From: Bacteroidales bacterium
GTDB lineage: Bacteria; Bacteroidota; Bacteroidia; Bacteroidales; VadinHA17
Length of the DNA: 51,400 nt
Assembly (NCBI GenBank): GCA_021157415.1
Contig: JAGGWN010000019.1
Location: forward strand, 1 to 51,400
Direction of reading: 5' to 3'
Part shown: positions 33,241 to 41,123 of the stretch, in pieces
Position numbering within the stretch: position 1 is the first letter of the stretch
Layout of the letters: each line of letters opens with the position of its first letter
Translations under genes and position numbers: made by a program
Notes under the pieces: model-generated
The model's input: the letters and a program-made list of their open reading frames with translations, nothing else
What the model was told of the DNA's origin: nothing
Databases searched by the model: none

Positions 33241-33284
33241 CAATCCCGTAAAGAAAAAGGTTCTTTTATTTTTATTTTTATATG

Positions 33285-33358
33285 GTGGATGTAGCTCAGT
33301 TGGTTAGAGCACTGGATTGTGGTTCCAGGGGTCGTGGGTTCGAGCCCCATCTTCCACC
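33285..33358 (+). tRNA. tRNA-His (anticodon GTG)
   Basis: The sequence folds into a 74-base tRNA: acceptor 33285-33291 with 33351-33357, D arm GCTC/GAGC, anticodon stem CTGGA/TCCAG with loop TTGTGGT (33317-33323) and T arm GTGGG/CCCAT with TTCGAGC loop. The anticodon GTG (33319-33321) reads histidine codons. A G at 33284 can serve as the encoded G-1 of tRNA-His, opposite discriminator C at 33358. CCA is not encoded. The sixth acceptor pair is T-T (33290 with 33352), a mismatch; all other stem pairs are formed, counting one G-T. Confidence 0.95.
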
Positions 33359-33489
33359 CATCCCTGAAAGCCGGTTTTCAAAGAAACCGGCTTTTTTTGT
33401 ATTGACTGGCCGGCAAACTTGTTCGCCAGGCCAGGAAAGACAAAAAAACCGCCAGGATGCCGGAGGCAGCCTGCGGCTTTCAGGGATGG
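33358..33489. repeat. Perfect 16-base inverted repeat beginning at the tRNA-His 3' end
   Basis: CCATCCCTGAAAGCCG (33358-33373) recurs as its exact reverse complement at 33474-33489. The left arm starts on the tRNA discriminator base and contains the rising arm of the terminator. The 100 bases between hold further short palindromes (ctggcc with ggccag; gtcccg with cgggac just outside, near 33514-33530). There is no gene in 33399-33598. Confidence 0.75.
33367..33398 (+). terminator. Rho-independent terminator after tRNA-His
   Basis: AAAGCCGGTTT (33367-33377) pairs perfectly with AAACCGGCTTT (33384-33394), followed by further T residues to 33398. It starts 9 bases after the tRNA. Confidence 0.9.
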
Positions 33490-33598
33490 AAGGGACTCCC
33501 CTTAGGGTTCATGAGTCCCGCCTAACGGGACGAACAATCCCATATTAAGGTTCAAGTTGTCCGGAAAAAAATTAACTTTCGTTCGTTTTTCTTATGTT

Positions 33599-34525
33599 AT
33601 GAAACGGAAATTGTTTTTTGTTTATACGGGGATTGTCCTGGCTATGATATTCTGGGCCTTGTCCTTCATCTGGTTTAAAATGGCCAATGAATATTATCCT
33701 CCCATTACCATTATCATGAGCCGGCTGATCCTATCGTCGGTACTGCTTTTTCTCTTCACCAAAGTCACCGGGACGCTTCAGATCCTGCAGAAAAAAGACC
33801 GGTGGGCTATCGTTGTCCTCACCCTGTTCAACCCTTTTCTGTACTTTATCGGCGAAAGCTATGGGCTCACCTATGTATCTTCCACCACCGGGGCTGTAAT
33901 TATCTCCACCATTCCTCTTTTCACCCCTTTCGCCGCCCACTATTTTCTCAAAGAGAAACTTTCCCTGATGAATTACCTGGGTATTTTCTTCTCTTTCGCT
34001 GGCGTGTTGTTGATTCTGTATCATCCCGGAGAATGGCAAGCCTCATGGATAGGTTTATTGTTCCTGCTTTTTGCTGTATTCTGTGCCGTAACCTACACCA
34101 TCCTGCTCAGCAAGCTTTCTTTCCGCTACAATGCTCTCTCGCTCATCACATGGCAGAATACGCTCGGTGCGCTTCTGTTTATTCCGCTATTTCTGTGGAT
34201 AGACCTGCCGGCTCTCCCTTCCGGGATTTGGTCATGGCCCCATTTCAAACCTATTCTCGAACTGGCGGTCTTTGCCTCTTCTTTTTCTTTTGTTTTGTTT
34301 GCCGTAGGTATAAAAATTATCGGGGCAGCCCGCACCAATATTTTCTCCAATATCATCCCTGTGTTCACGGCTGTTTTTGCATTCTTCCTGCTGCAGGAAT
34401 CCCTCTCCCTGCAAAAAGTAGCCGGTATCCTTATCGTTATCGGAGGTTTGTTCCTGGCACAGGTTCGATCGACTTTTTTCAAGCGGGTTATGAACCGCAT
34501 CTCTGGAATACCTTATCAGGAATAG
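33599..34525 (+). CDS. EamA/DMT family transporter
   Basis: The protein of about 308 residues has ten hydrophobic helices in two five-helix EamA repeats (about residues 5-135 and 145-290); the repeat-ending motifs are LSLMNYLGIFFSFAGVLLIL and LSLQKVAGILIVIGGLFLAQ. The family exports or imports small metabolites such as amino acids or nucleotide-related compounds; the substrate is unknown. The frame opens earlier (33557), but ATG 33599 (KRKLFFVYTG) is the family-like start. The gene is convergent with the second lipid kinase; the 65 bases between show no clear terminator. Confidence 0.88.
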   Translation: MKRKLFFVYTGIVLAMIFWALSFIWFKMANEYYPPITIIMSRLILSSVLLFLFTKVTGTLQILQKKDRWAIVVLTLFNPFLYFIGESYGLTYVSSTTGAVIISTIPLFTPFAAHYFLKEKLSLMNYLGIFFSFAGVLLILYHPGEWQASWIGLLFLLFAVFCAVTYTILLSKLSFRYNALSLITWQNTLGALLFIPLFLWIDLPALPSGIWSWPHFKPILELAVFASSFSFVLFAVGIKIIGAARTNIFSNIIPVFTAVFAFFLLQESLSLQKVAGILIVIGGLFLAQVRSTFFKRVMNRISGIPYQE

Positions 34526-34590
34526 ATTAGGGGGTAACGGTTTAGAATTTAGAGCTTAAGGGTTAGAGATTTTTTTAATGCCATCTTCTA

Positions 34591-35484
34591 TTAATCTCTA
34601 GTCATCACTTTCAACTTTCCGGGAATAGAGGTTACGTTAATCTTCCCATTATGAGAATCTCCTTCGCCATCGAAGTGGAGGCTGCCGGGTTCCCCTTTCC
34701 AAACCGTCAGGTTACGGGCGCGGAGGGTCTCCACGTATTTGCTTTTGGTAAATCTTTTGGTGAAAAGACGTACAACCAGTCCGGGAACGGCTGTTGCCGG
34801 AAAAGGCTTCAACAAGCATACATCAATCAGTCCGTCCGAAGTATCTGCGTCAGGAGCGATATAGGCGCCGTTGCCATATTCCGAAGCATTGGCAAAAGTC
34901 AACAGAAAGGCATTCACCACTTTATGTTTTCCGTCATATTCAATGGAATACACATCAGATTTATAGTTTTGTACTACTTTGAGGATTGCTTCCATGTATC
35001 CGATCAGGCCGCGGCGCGAACGCTGGTTAAAATTCCTGGTCACCTCGGCATCAAAACCCACTCCAGCAGTGGTAAAAAAAGGAATCCCGTTGATATGGGC
35101 ATAATCGATCTCCTGCACTTTGGCATTCTTGATCATCTCCAATGCCTTCCTGGGCTGTTTCGGGATACGCAGATGGCCGGCCAGACCGTTGCCGGAGCCC
35201 CTCGGAATAATCCCCAGAATCATTTCCCTGCCCACCAACAACCGGGCCAACAGATTCACGGTGCCGTCACCCCCTACCGCAAACACTACTTTCTCTCCTT
35301 CTTGTTCCTTTTCATCCAGGATCTTCCGTATCTTCTCCTCATCCCCTGTGAAATAAAATTCAGGAATACACTGATTACGTTTGCAAAAACTACGGATTAT
35401 CCTCACGGTACGGTACCAACTCCCGTGACCGGAAACAGGATTGATGAAAAAAGTATATCTCTGCTGTTCTTTTTTCTCTCTCAT
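34591..35484 (-). CDS. Second diacylglycerol/lipid kinase family protein (YegS-like)
   Basis: The protein of about 297 residues has TFFINPVSGHGSW near its start, VVFAVGGDGTVNLLARLLVG at about residues 68-87 and LGIIPRGSGNGLAGHLRIP at about 92-110, the lipid kinase motifs. The C-terminal domain is all-beta. Compared with the kinase at 9044, the motif spacing is similar but the sequences are distant, so the two are old paralogues with probably different lipid substrates. The start is ATG 35482-35484; the longer frame begins with a TTG that lies inside the -7 box at 35500-35507 and cannot be used from that promoter. Confidence 0.9.
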   Translation of the reverse strand: MREKKEQQRYTFFINPVSGHGSWYRTVRIIRSFCKRNQCIPEFYFTGDEEKIRKILDEKEQEGEKVVFAVGGDGTVNLLARLLVGREMILGIIPRGSGNGLAGHLRIPKQPRKALEMIKNAKVQEIDYAHINGIPFFTTAGVGFDAEVTRNFNQRSRRGLIGYMEAILKVVQNYKSDVYSIEYDGKHKVVNAFLLTFANASEYGNGAYIAPDADTSDGLIDVCLLKPFPATAVPGLVVRLFTKRFTKSKYVETLRARNLTVWKGEPGSLHFDGEGDSHNGKINVTSIPGKLKVMTRD

Positions 35485-35499
35485 AAGCCTCCCTCCATG

Positions 35500-35507
35500 C
35501 AAAGATA
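35500..35507 (-). promoter_or_regulatory. -7 promoter box of the second lipid kinase gene
   Basis: The minus strand reads TATCTTTG, a perfect TAnnTTTG, 15 bases before the ATG at 35484. GGAGGGAGG lies between the box and the ATG. No -33 TTG at standard spacing. Confidence 0.5.
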
Positions 35508-35665
35508 ATATTTTTTACAATATCCTCCTGCGGGAGAATTCCTGCGGGATTCTCACAAAAGAAAAATACCTGCAAAAAACATTTTCGCTTTCCCTCGGAA
35601 ATAACACAGGGTATCATGTATTTTATTCATACGATCTGTACCTATAATACCTTAAAAAAAATTTG

Positions 35666-35673
35666 TAGGTTTG
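35666..35673 (+). promoter_or_regulatory. -7 promoter box of the cytochrome b-Rieske-octaheme operon
   Basis: TAGGTTTG matches TAnnTTTG 41 bases before the ATG at 35715. The longer reading frame that opens at 35616 runs through this box, which supports the shorter start. No TTG at -33. Confidence 0.45.
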
Positions 35674-35714
35674 TTGCACAGGAAAAAACCGTGTTATATT
35701 TCAAAACGGAGTTC

Positions 35715-36995
35715 ATGCAAAAAAAACTGACTTTTCTTTTGCACATCCATCCCAAAAGGGTACCCCGGACATCCATACGGTTTACCTACACTTTCGGGCT
35801 GGGAGGAATCACGTTGCTGCTGATCCTTTTGCAGATCTTCACGGGGATCCTGTTGAAGTTTGTGTACATCCCTTCTCCGGCAAAAGCCTACGATTCTATC
35901 CTGTTTCTTCAGAACCAGATCCTTTTTGGCCAATATGTACGTAACATTCATCATCTTGACGGAGAGTTGCTGGTCGTTCTGGCTCTTCTTCACATGCTGC
36001 GTGTCTTTTTTACGGAAGCGTTTCATCCTCCCATACGCAGCGGCAATTGGATCCTTGGCCTCTGTATGTTCCTGCTTATTATGTTCTCTAATTTCACGGG
36101 CTATCTGATGCCCTGGGACCAGTTGTCCTACTGGGCCGTCACGGTGGTCACCAACATGTTTTCCTACATACCGCTTATCGGCCCTCATATCACTGTTTTC
36201 ATCCGCGGGGGCGCGGATGTCACCGGGAACACCCTGATGAATTTCTTCAACTTCCACACAGCTATTATCCCGCTTACGTTCATTATTTTAATGATTTTTC
36301 ATTTTTGGAAAGTCCGTAAAGCCGGGGGGGTAGCTCCTCCCCGCACCAGTCAGGATCACGAGAGAGGTCTTGTTCCTGTTATGCCCGACCTGATTGTTAA
36401 AGAAGTGGCGGTAGGACTGATAGTACTGGCTTTTATCTTCATGCTGGCGATCTTCCTGAATGCCCCTCTGCGCGAGCGTGCCAATCCCGCCTTCAGCCCG
36501 AACCCGGTCAAGGCTCCCTGGTATTTCATCGGAATCCAGGAAATGCTCATGCATTTTCATCCGTTTGTCGGCACCATACTGATTCCTCTTTTCCTTCTTG
36601 GGTTTTTATTTTACCTGCCATGGCTTCATTATCCACAAAACAATGCGGGCATCTGGTTTTCCTCCCTTAAGGGCCGGCACACGGCCATCTTCTCGGGTAT
36701 TGTAGCCTTTATCCTGACACCTGTCCTCATCGTGGCCGATGAATACCTGATCCATTTTAATCTCTGGTTTCCCTCACTCCCTTCTATCCTCTCAGAAGGG
36801 TTGTTTCCTGTCCTGCTATATGGTTTGCTCTTTTACCTGTACCTGTTTTATCTCCGCAGAAAGTACCGCCCCAATGTCAATGAAACCGTGCAGGCGGTGT
36901 TTGCTTTCTTTCTGGTAACCTACACCGTATTATCCCTGACAGGACTTTTTTTCAGAGGTCCCGGCATGATTCTCATGTGGCCCTGGCAGATTTGA
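35715..36995 (+). CDS. Cytochrome b of a bc1/b6f-type quinol-oxidising complex
   Basis: The protein of about 426 residues, starting KKLTFLLHIHPKRVP, is a fused-length cytochrome b with at least eight membrane helices. Haem ligands are His79 and His93 (IHHLDGELLVVLALLH) and His181 and His196 (FHTAIIPLTFIILMIFH). The second pair is 15 residues apart, the b6f-like spacing, against 14 in mitochondrial-type bc1. The Qo region reads KAPWYFIGIQEMLMH, with PWYF at the PEWY position. It oxidises menaquinol at the outer face of the inner membrane. It is followed after 18 bases by a Rieske gene and then an octaheme cytochrome, with no cytochrome c1 or f. The upstream extension to 35616 is rejected because it spans the promoter. 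Confidence 0.92.
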   Translation: MQKKLTFLLHIHPKRVPRTSIRFTYTFGLGGITLLLILLQIFTGILLKFVYIPSPAKAYDSILFLQNQILFGQYVRNIHHLDGELLVVLALLHMLRVFFTEAFHPPIRSGNWILGLCMFLLIMFSNFTGYLMPWDQLSYWAVTVVTNMFSYIPLIGPHITVFIRGGADVTGNTLMNFFNFHTAIIPLTFIILMIFHFWKVRKAGGVAPPRTSQDHERGLVPVMPDLIVKEVAVGLIVLAFIFMLAIFLNAPLRERANPAFSPNPVKAPWYFIGIQEMLMHFHPFVGTILIPLFLLGFLFYLPWLHYPQNNAGIWFSSLKGRHTAIFSGIVAFILTPVLIVADEYLIHFNLWFPSLPSILSEGLFPVLLYGLLFYLYLFYLRRKYRPNVNETVQAVFAFFLVTYTVLSLTGLFFRGPGMILMWPWQI

Positions 36996-37013
36996 TCTTA
37001 ACACCCGTTTCGT

Positions 37014-37565
37014 ATGTCAAAAAAGATGTCCCATATTAAACAAAATCCTCATCCTGAAAAGGATGAATATGATCTTAAAGAAACACCGGACAATTCCCGC
37101 CGCAGCTTTTTCAGAAAAATCTGGGGGTGGATAGCCCTGGCCGCAGGGGTTGAGCTGGCCGGTTTGAGCATTCCTTTCATCGGTTCGGGCAGAAAAAAAC
37201 AAACCAAAAAAGAAACCGGGAAATTTACCGCAATAGCCCAGGTGTCGGATATCCCGGCAGGATCTGTCCTCCCGTACCGGTCAGGACGACTTTATATCTG
37301 TCATCTCAAGGACGGAGGATTCCTCGCGGTATCCATCAAGTGCACTCATCTGGGATGCAGCGTGGAATGGGATGAAAAGAAAAAAGAATTTCTCTGCCCC
37401 TGCCATCATTCCATGTTTTCTCTAAACGGAGAAGTCGTAAATCCTCCGGCTACCCGGGCACTGAATATTTATCCCCTGAAAATCGAGGAAGGAGTCATCA
37501 AGGTTAACCTGGAGCATCCCATCCGGCGGAAACACTACAACAAATCACAGGAGACCTATGCCTGA
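37014..37565 (+). CDS. Rieske 2Fe-2S iron-sulphur protein
   Basis: The 183-residue protein has a short basic N-terminus with SRRSFFRK at residues 28-35, resembling a Tat signal, a membrane anchor at about 37-57 and a Rieske domain from about 70. The cluster ligands are Cys110 and His112 (CTHLGC) and Cys128 and His131 (CPCHHS), with Cys115 and Cys130 able to form the usual disulphide. It takes an electron from quinol at the cytochrome b Qo site and passes it to a periplasmic cytochrome. It starts 18 bases after the cytochrome b gene and its 3' end overlaps the octaheme gene by 8 bases, so the three are tightly coupled. Confidence 0.95.
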   Translation: MSKKMSHIKQNPHPEKDEYDLKETPDNSRRSFFRKIWGWIALAAGVELAGLSIPFIGSGRKKQTKKETGKFTAIAQVSDIPAGSVLPYRSGRLYICHLKDGGFLAVSIKCTHLGCSVEWDEKKKEFLCPCHHSMFSLNGEVVNPPATRALNIYPLKIEEGVIKVNLEHPIRRKHYNKSQETYA

Positions 37566-39915
37566 GAAAAAACAAACACAAGACTACTCCCTCTGGAAAA
37601 GAGCAGGATTCATTGCCACCCTGGTCTTCTTTATCTCTTTTCCCCTGTATCTGGTGCATTTTTATCTTACCGGAAACGGCTCTGTATCCGGTAACACAAA
37701 TGAGACAGCTCATTATGTGGGGGGGGACCAGTGCATCGAATGTCATCCCAATGAATATCACGACTGGCATGGTTCCGATCATGACCGTGCCATGGACTAT
37801 GCTACGGATAAGAGTGTGGAAGGGGACTTTAACAATGCGGTTTTTGTGGACATGAAAGGCGATACCAGCCGTTTTTTCAAAAGAGAAGGGAAGTTTTATG
37901 TACACATCAAAGGACCGGATGGAAAACCCGGCGATTTTCACATCACCCATACGTTTGGTGTCAGACCCCTGCAACAATATCTGGTCCCTTTTGATAGTGG
38001 AAGACTGCAATGTCTTCCCATAGCCTGGGATACCATCACTCATTCCTGGTTCAGCCTGCCGGATTCGATCTATAAGGATGAAAACCTTACACCGGATAAC
38101 TGGCTTTACTGGACCAATAACGGGCAGAACTGGAACGGCATGTGTGCCGACTGTCACAGTACCAACCTGAAAAAAGGATATGACCCTGCAAAACACACCT
38201 ACCATACTACCTGGACAGATATAAACGTCAACTGTGAGGCATGCCACGGGCCCGGTTCTGCACACCTCCAATGGGCCAATCTGCCCGAAATGGACCGTCC
38301 GCAAAACACCAACTACGGTCTCACGGTCAACACCGCCGACCTCGATCCTGTCGAAGAGGTCAGGCAGTGTGCCCGTTGTCATGCCCGGCGTTCGGTAATG
38401 GGTGATTTTACGCCGGATGATTTTCATAGGGATTTGCTGGATTACATGATCCCTCAATTACTTATCGCACCCCACTATTTCCCCGATGGACAAATCCTCG
38501 ATGAAGACTATGTTTACGGATCGTTTACACAAAGCTACATGTACCAGGAACATCTGCGCGTTCGCTGCAGTGACTGCCATAATGTACACAGCCTGAAAAC
38601 CATCCTGCCTATAGATGATAACCAGTTGTGTCTGCAATGTCACCGGTCTGATGTTTACGACACCTACCAGCATACTTATCATAAAAAAACAGGAGAGCCC
38701 GGAAAACCTCTGGTACTGGAACACGGGAAAAAGATGGTACAGGTAGGCGAAGGAGCCAAATGCGTCAACTGCCATATGCCAGGCAGGTATTATATGGGTG
38801 TGGATTTCCGCAGGGATCACAGCCTGCGCATACCCCGTCCCGATCTGTCCATGAAATATGGTACCCCTAACGCCTGTAATCAATGTCATACAGACAAAAC
38901 GCCTGCCTGGGCCGAATCATATATCCGCAAATGGTATGGGAAGAGCCGGCGGCATCATTATGGGGAAGTGCTGGCCCGCGGCAGAGAAAGTGATCCTGCA
39001 GCACAGGACAGTCTGATCCTGATCATCCGGGATATCCTTCATCCGGTTATCGTACGCGCTACGGCGGTCGCCTTATTACAAAACTACCCTAACCAGAAAA
39101 GCTTTAATGCCATCCAACAGGCTTTCAGTGATCCCGAATCCATGATCCGTGAAGCAGCAGTCCGCAGCCTTCCTATTCTTTCACAAGAACAATTCAAAGA
39201 AGCCCTTCTTCCCATGCTGACCGATCCGGTAAAGGCGGTGAGGATACAGGCTGCCTTCCGGCTCTCTTCCCTGCCCCGTCGTCAGATCAACGGAAAATAC
39301 CAGAAAGCTTTTGACCAGGCACTGAAAGAATACCAGAAAAGTATGCGCTATATGGGAGACTTTGCCTCCAGCCGGCACAACCTGGGCATGTTATACGCCA
39401 ACCTGGGACAAACAGCCAATGCCATAACCAATTACGAAGAAGCCATACGTATAGACAATCTCTTTTCCCCGGCCAAGATCAATCTTGCTTTGCTGTACAA
39501 CCAAACCGGACAAAATGACAAAGCCGAGAAAATGCTTCTGGATGTCATTCATCACGAACCCGATTTTGATCAGGGATACTATTATCTCGGACTGCTTATG
39601 GCCGAGAAAAAAAATTATAACAAAGCCCTGAGTTATCTCCTGGAAGCTGCCCGCCGCATGCCTGATTATGTCCGGATCAACTATAATATTGCATTGCTAT
39701 ATCAACAACTGGGGAAGAAAAACGAAGCTGAAAAGTACCTGCTAAAATGTCTGCGGGCCGAGCCGGACAATTTTGATTATCTCTATGCCGCCGCAACTTT
39801 CTACCTGCAATCGGGAGACCGCAACAAAGCCAGACACTTTGCATCCCTGTTGACAGAAAAATATCCGCAAAACCAGGCGGGGAAAAACATTCTGAACATC
39901 CTTAACGGCAAATAA
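37558..39915 (+). CDS. Octaheme cytochrome c with C-terminal HEAT-like and TPR repeats
   Basis: The 785-residue protein has one N-terminal membrane helix (about residues 15-37) that anchors it or acts as a signal. Eight CxxCH haem sites follow at Cys59, 196, 226, 271, 337, 358, 402 and 440, in the spacing of cytochrome c554/nitrite-reductase-like multihaem proteins. Residues about 480-575 are HEAT-like helices and about 590-775 are TPR repeats (SRHNLGMLYANLGQTANAIT and similar units). All haem sites should be periplasmic. As the only c-type cytochrome in the operon it is the natural electron acceptor of the Rieske protein, in place of cytochrome c1, while the repeats suggest docking of a partner. 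No terminal reductase gene lies in the operon. The start overlaps the Rieske gene by 8 bases. Confidence 0.92.
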   Translation: MPEKKQTQDYSLWKRAGFIATLVFFISFPLYLVHFYLTGNGSVSGNTNETAHYVGGDQCIECHPNEYHDWHGSDHDRAMDYATDKSVEGDFNNAVFVDMKGDTSRFFKREGKFYVHIKGPDGKPGDFHITHTFGVRPLQQYLVPFDSGRLQCLPIAWDTITHSWFSLPDSIYKDENLTPDNWLYWTNNGQNWNGMCADCHSTNLKKGYDPAKHTYHTTWTDINVNCEACHGPGSAHLQWANLPEMDRPQNTNYGLTVNTADLDPVEEVRQCARCHARRSVMGDFTPDDFHRDLLDYMIPQLLIAPHYFPDGQILDEDYVYGSFTQSYMYQEHLRVRCSDCHNVHSLKTILPIDDNQLCLQCHRSDVYDTYQHTYHKKTGEPGKPLVLEHGKKMVQVGEGAKCVNCHMPGRYYMGVDFRRDHSLRIPRPDLSMKYGTPNACNQCHTDKTPAWAESYIRKWYGKSRRHHYGEVLARGRESDPAAQDSLILIIRDILHPVIVRATAVALLQNYPNQKSFNAIQQAFSDPESMIREAAVRSLPILSQEQFKEALLPMLTDPVKAVRIQAAFRLSSLPRRQINGKYQKAFDQALKEYQKSMRYMGDFASSRHNLGMLYANLGQTANAITNYEEAIRIDNLFSPAKINLALLYNQTGQNDKAEKMLLDVIHHEPDFDQGYYYLGLLMAEKKNYNKALSYLLEAARRMPDYVRINYNIALLYQQLGKKNEAEKYLLKCLRAEPDNFDYLYAAATFYLQSGDRNKARHFASLLTEKYPQNQAGKNILNILNGK

Positions 39916-39945
39916 CCCTCCACATCTAATGCAAAACTTAACCTT

Positions 39946-40971
39946 ATGGAAAAAACAGAAAGATCCACTATTGGCCTGGATTCTTTAGCCTATATCGTAA
40001 TCATCCTGGCCGGCATCAAAATTTCCGCCTCCATTACAACACCTTTTTTATTGTCCCTGTTTATCGTGATCATTTTCAAGCCTTTTTCCGATTCTCTGAT
40101 AAAAAGAGGGATCCCACGATGGATGGCTTTCTCCATAATTTCAGTCATCGTACTGCTTTTCGGATTCCTGTTGGTTACCATTATATCCATATCGGTTCAG
40201 AATTTTTCGGGAAACCTGTCTTTTTATGATGAAAAACTAAGCCTCTACCGCGATGAAATCATTGCTTTGGCACAAAGATACGGGGTGTCTGACAAATACC
40301 AGCTCACTTCGCTTCTGAATCCTGCCCGGATCATGAGTTTCGTTGCCGGAGCGCTGACCAATTTCAGTGATATTCTCTCCAACAGCGTCCTGATACTGCT
40401 GACCGTAATTTTTATTTTCATAGAAACCAACATCTTCCCCGAGAAAATAAAAGTCATCGCCAAAGATGAAAGTCTGAAGTATTTTCATGAGATAAACCAT
40501 CAGGTAAACAATTACATGATGATCAAAACGATCATATCCGCAGGGACGGGATTTATCATAGGTGCAGCACTGGCACTGATACGTCTGGATTTTGCAATTC
40601 TGTGGGGGCTTATCGCTTTCCTGCTGAATTATATTCCCAACATTGGCTCCCTGATCGCGGCCATACCACCCATTATCTTGGCACTCATCCAATTCGGGCT
40701 CCCCGGAGCTATCGGTGTCACAGGAATCTTCCTGATCGTTAATTTTGTGATAGGCAATTATGTCGAACCGAAAGTTATGGGAAAAGGACTGGGACTCTCT
40801 GTGCTGGTCGTCTTTCTCTCTTTGATATTCTGGGGATGGCTGCTCGGACCGGTAGGCATGTTACTCTCCGTGCCTATTACGCTTGTTTTTAAGATCATCA
40901 TGCAGGCACAACCGCAAAAACGGTGGATTGCCATCTTGCTGGGAGACGGATCGGAAATCCGCAAGTCCTGA
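39946..40971 (+). CDS. AI-2E (PerM/TqsA) family membrane transporter, first of a tandem pair
   Basis: The 341-residue protein has eight hydrophobic segments with the AI-2E layout: an N-terminal pair of helices, a soluble region at about 85-155, and the late motifs LLNYIPNIGSLIAAIPPIIL at about 224-243 and VEPKVMGKGLGLSVLVVFLS at about 271-290. The family includes autoinducer-2 exporters but also sodium/proton antiporters, so the name does not show the substrate. It starts 30 bases after the octaheme gene and might be read from that operon. A terminator follows at 41001. Its neighbour at 41124 is clearly homologous along its whole length. Confidence 0.88.
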   Translation: MEKTERSTIGLDSLAYIVIILAGIKISASITTPFLLSLFIVIIFKPFSDSLIKRGIPRWMAFSIISVIVLLFGFLLVTIISISVQNFSGNLSFYDEKLSLYRDEIIALAQRYGVSDKYQLTSLLNPARIMSFVAGALTNFSDILSNSVLILLTVIFIFIETNIFPEKIKVIAKDESLKYFHEINHQVNNYMMIKTIISAGTGFIIGAALALIRLDFAILWGLIAFLLNYIPNIGSLIAAIPPIILALIQFGLPGAIGVTGIFLIVNFVIGNYVEPKVMGKGLGLSVLVVFLSLIFWGWLLGPVGMLLSVPITLVFKIIMQAQPQKRWIAILLGDGSEIRKS

Positions 40972-41000
40972 GAAAATACCGATAAAGCAATCTTACATGA

Positions 41001-41023
41001 AGATGCACCGGATGCGTCTTTTT
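41001..41023 (+). terminator. Probable terminator after the first AI-2E gene
   Basis: AGATGCA (41001-41007) pairs with 41013-41019 with one G-T pair around a 5-base loop, followed by a run of five T. It is 30 bases after the stop and just before the promoter of the second AI-2E gene. Confidence 0.6.
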
Positions 41024-41053
41024 CCTCTCCCGGAATTTTTTATTTCATCCCGG

Positions 41054-41081
41054 TTGGGTTAACTTTATCCTGATATTTTTG
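41054..41081 (+). promoter_or_regulatory. Promoter of the second AI-2E gene
   Basis: TTG (41054-41056) is followed after 17 bases by TATTTTTG (41074-41081), matching TTG-N17-TAnnTTTG. The ATG at 41124 is 42 bases further on. The longer frame opening at TTG 41079 begins inside this box and is therefore rejected. Confidence 0.65.
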
Positions 41082-41123
41082 AAGATTTACACATGGCAAA
41101 ATAACCTTGAATCCGATAGCCCC

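Noticed and set aside
33282-33548. An 88-codon plus-strand frame beginning inside tRNA-His
   Set aside because: Its first 30 residues are the tRNA translated, a common false gene; the remainder is hairpin-rich intergenic sequence.
34526-34590. Repeated ttag-rich words after the EamA gene
   Set aside because: The units are short and irregular, with no stable stem; probably simple sequence.
37504-38457. A 317-codon minus-strand frame opposite the octaheme gene
   Set aside because: The plus strand encodes eight CxxCH motifs in one frame; the antisense product has no recognisable domain.
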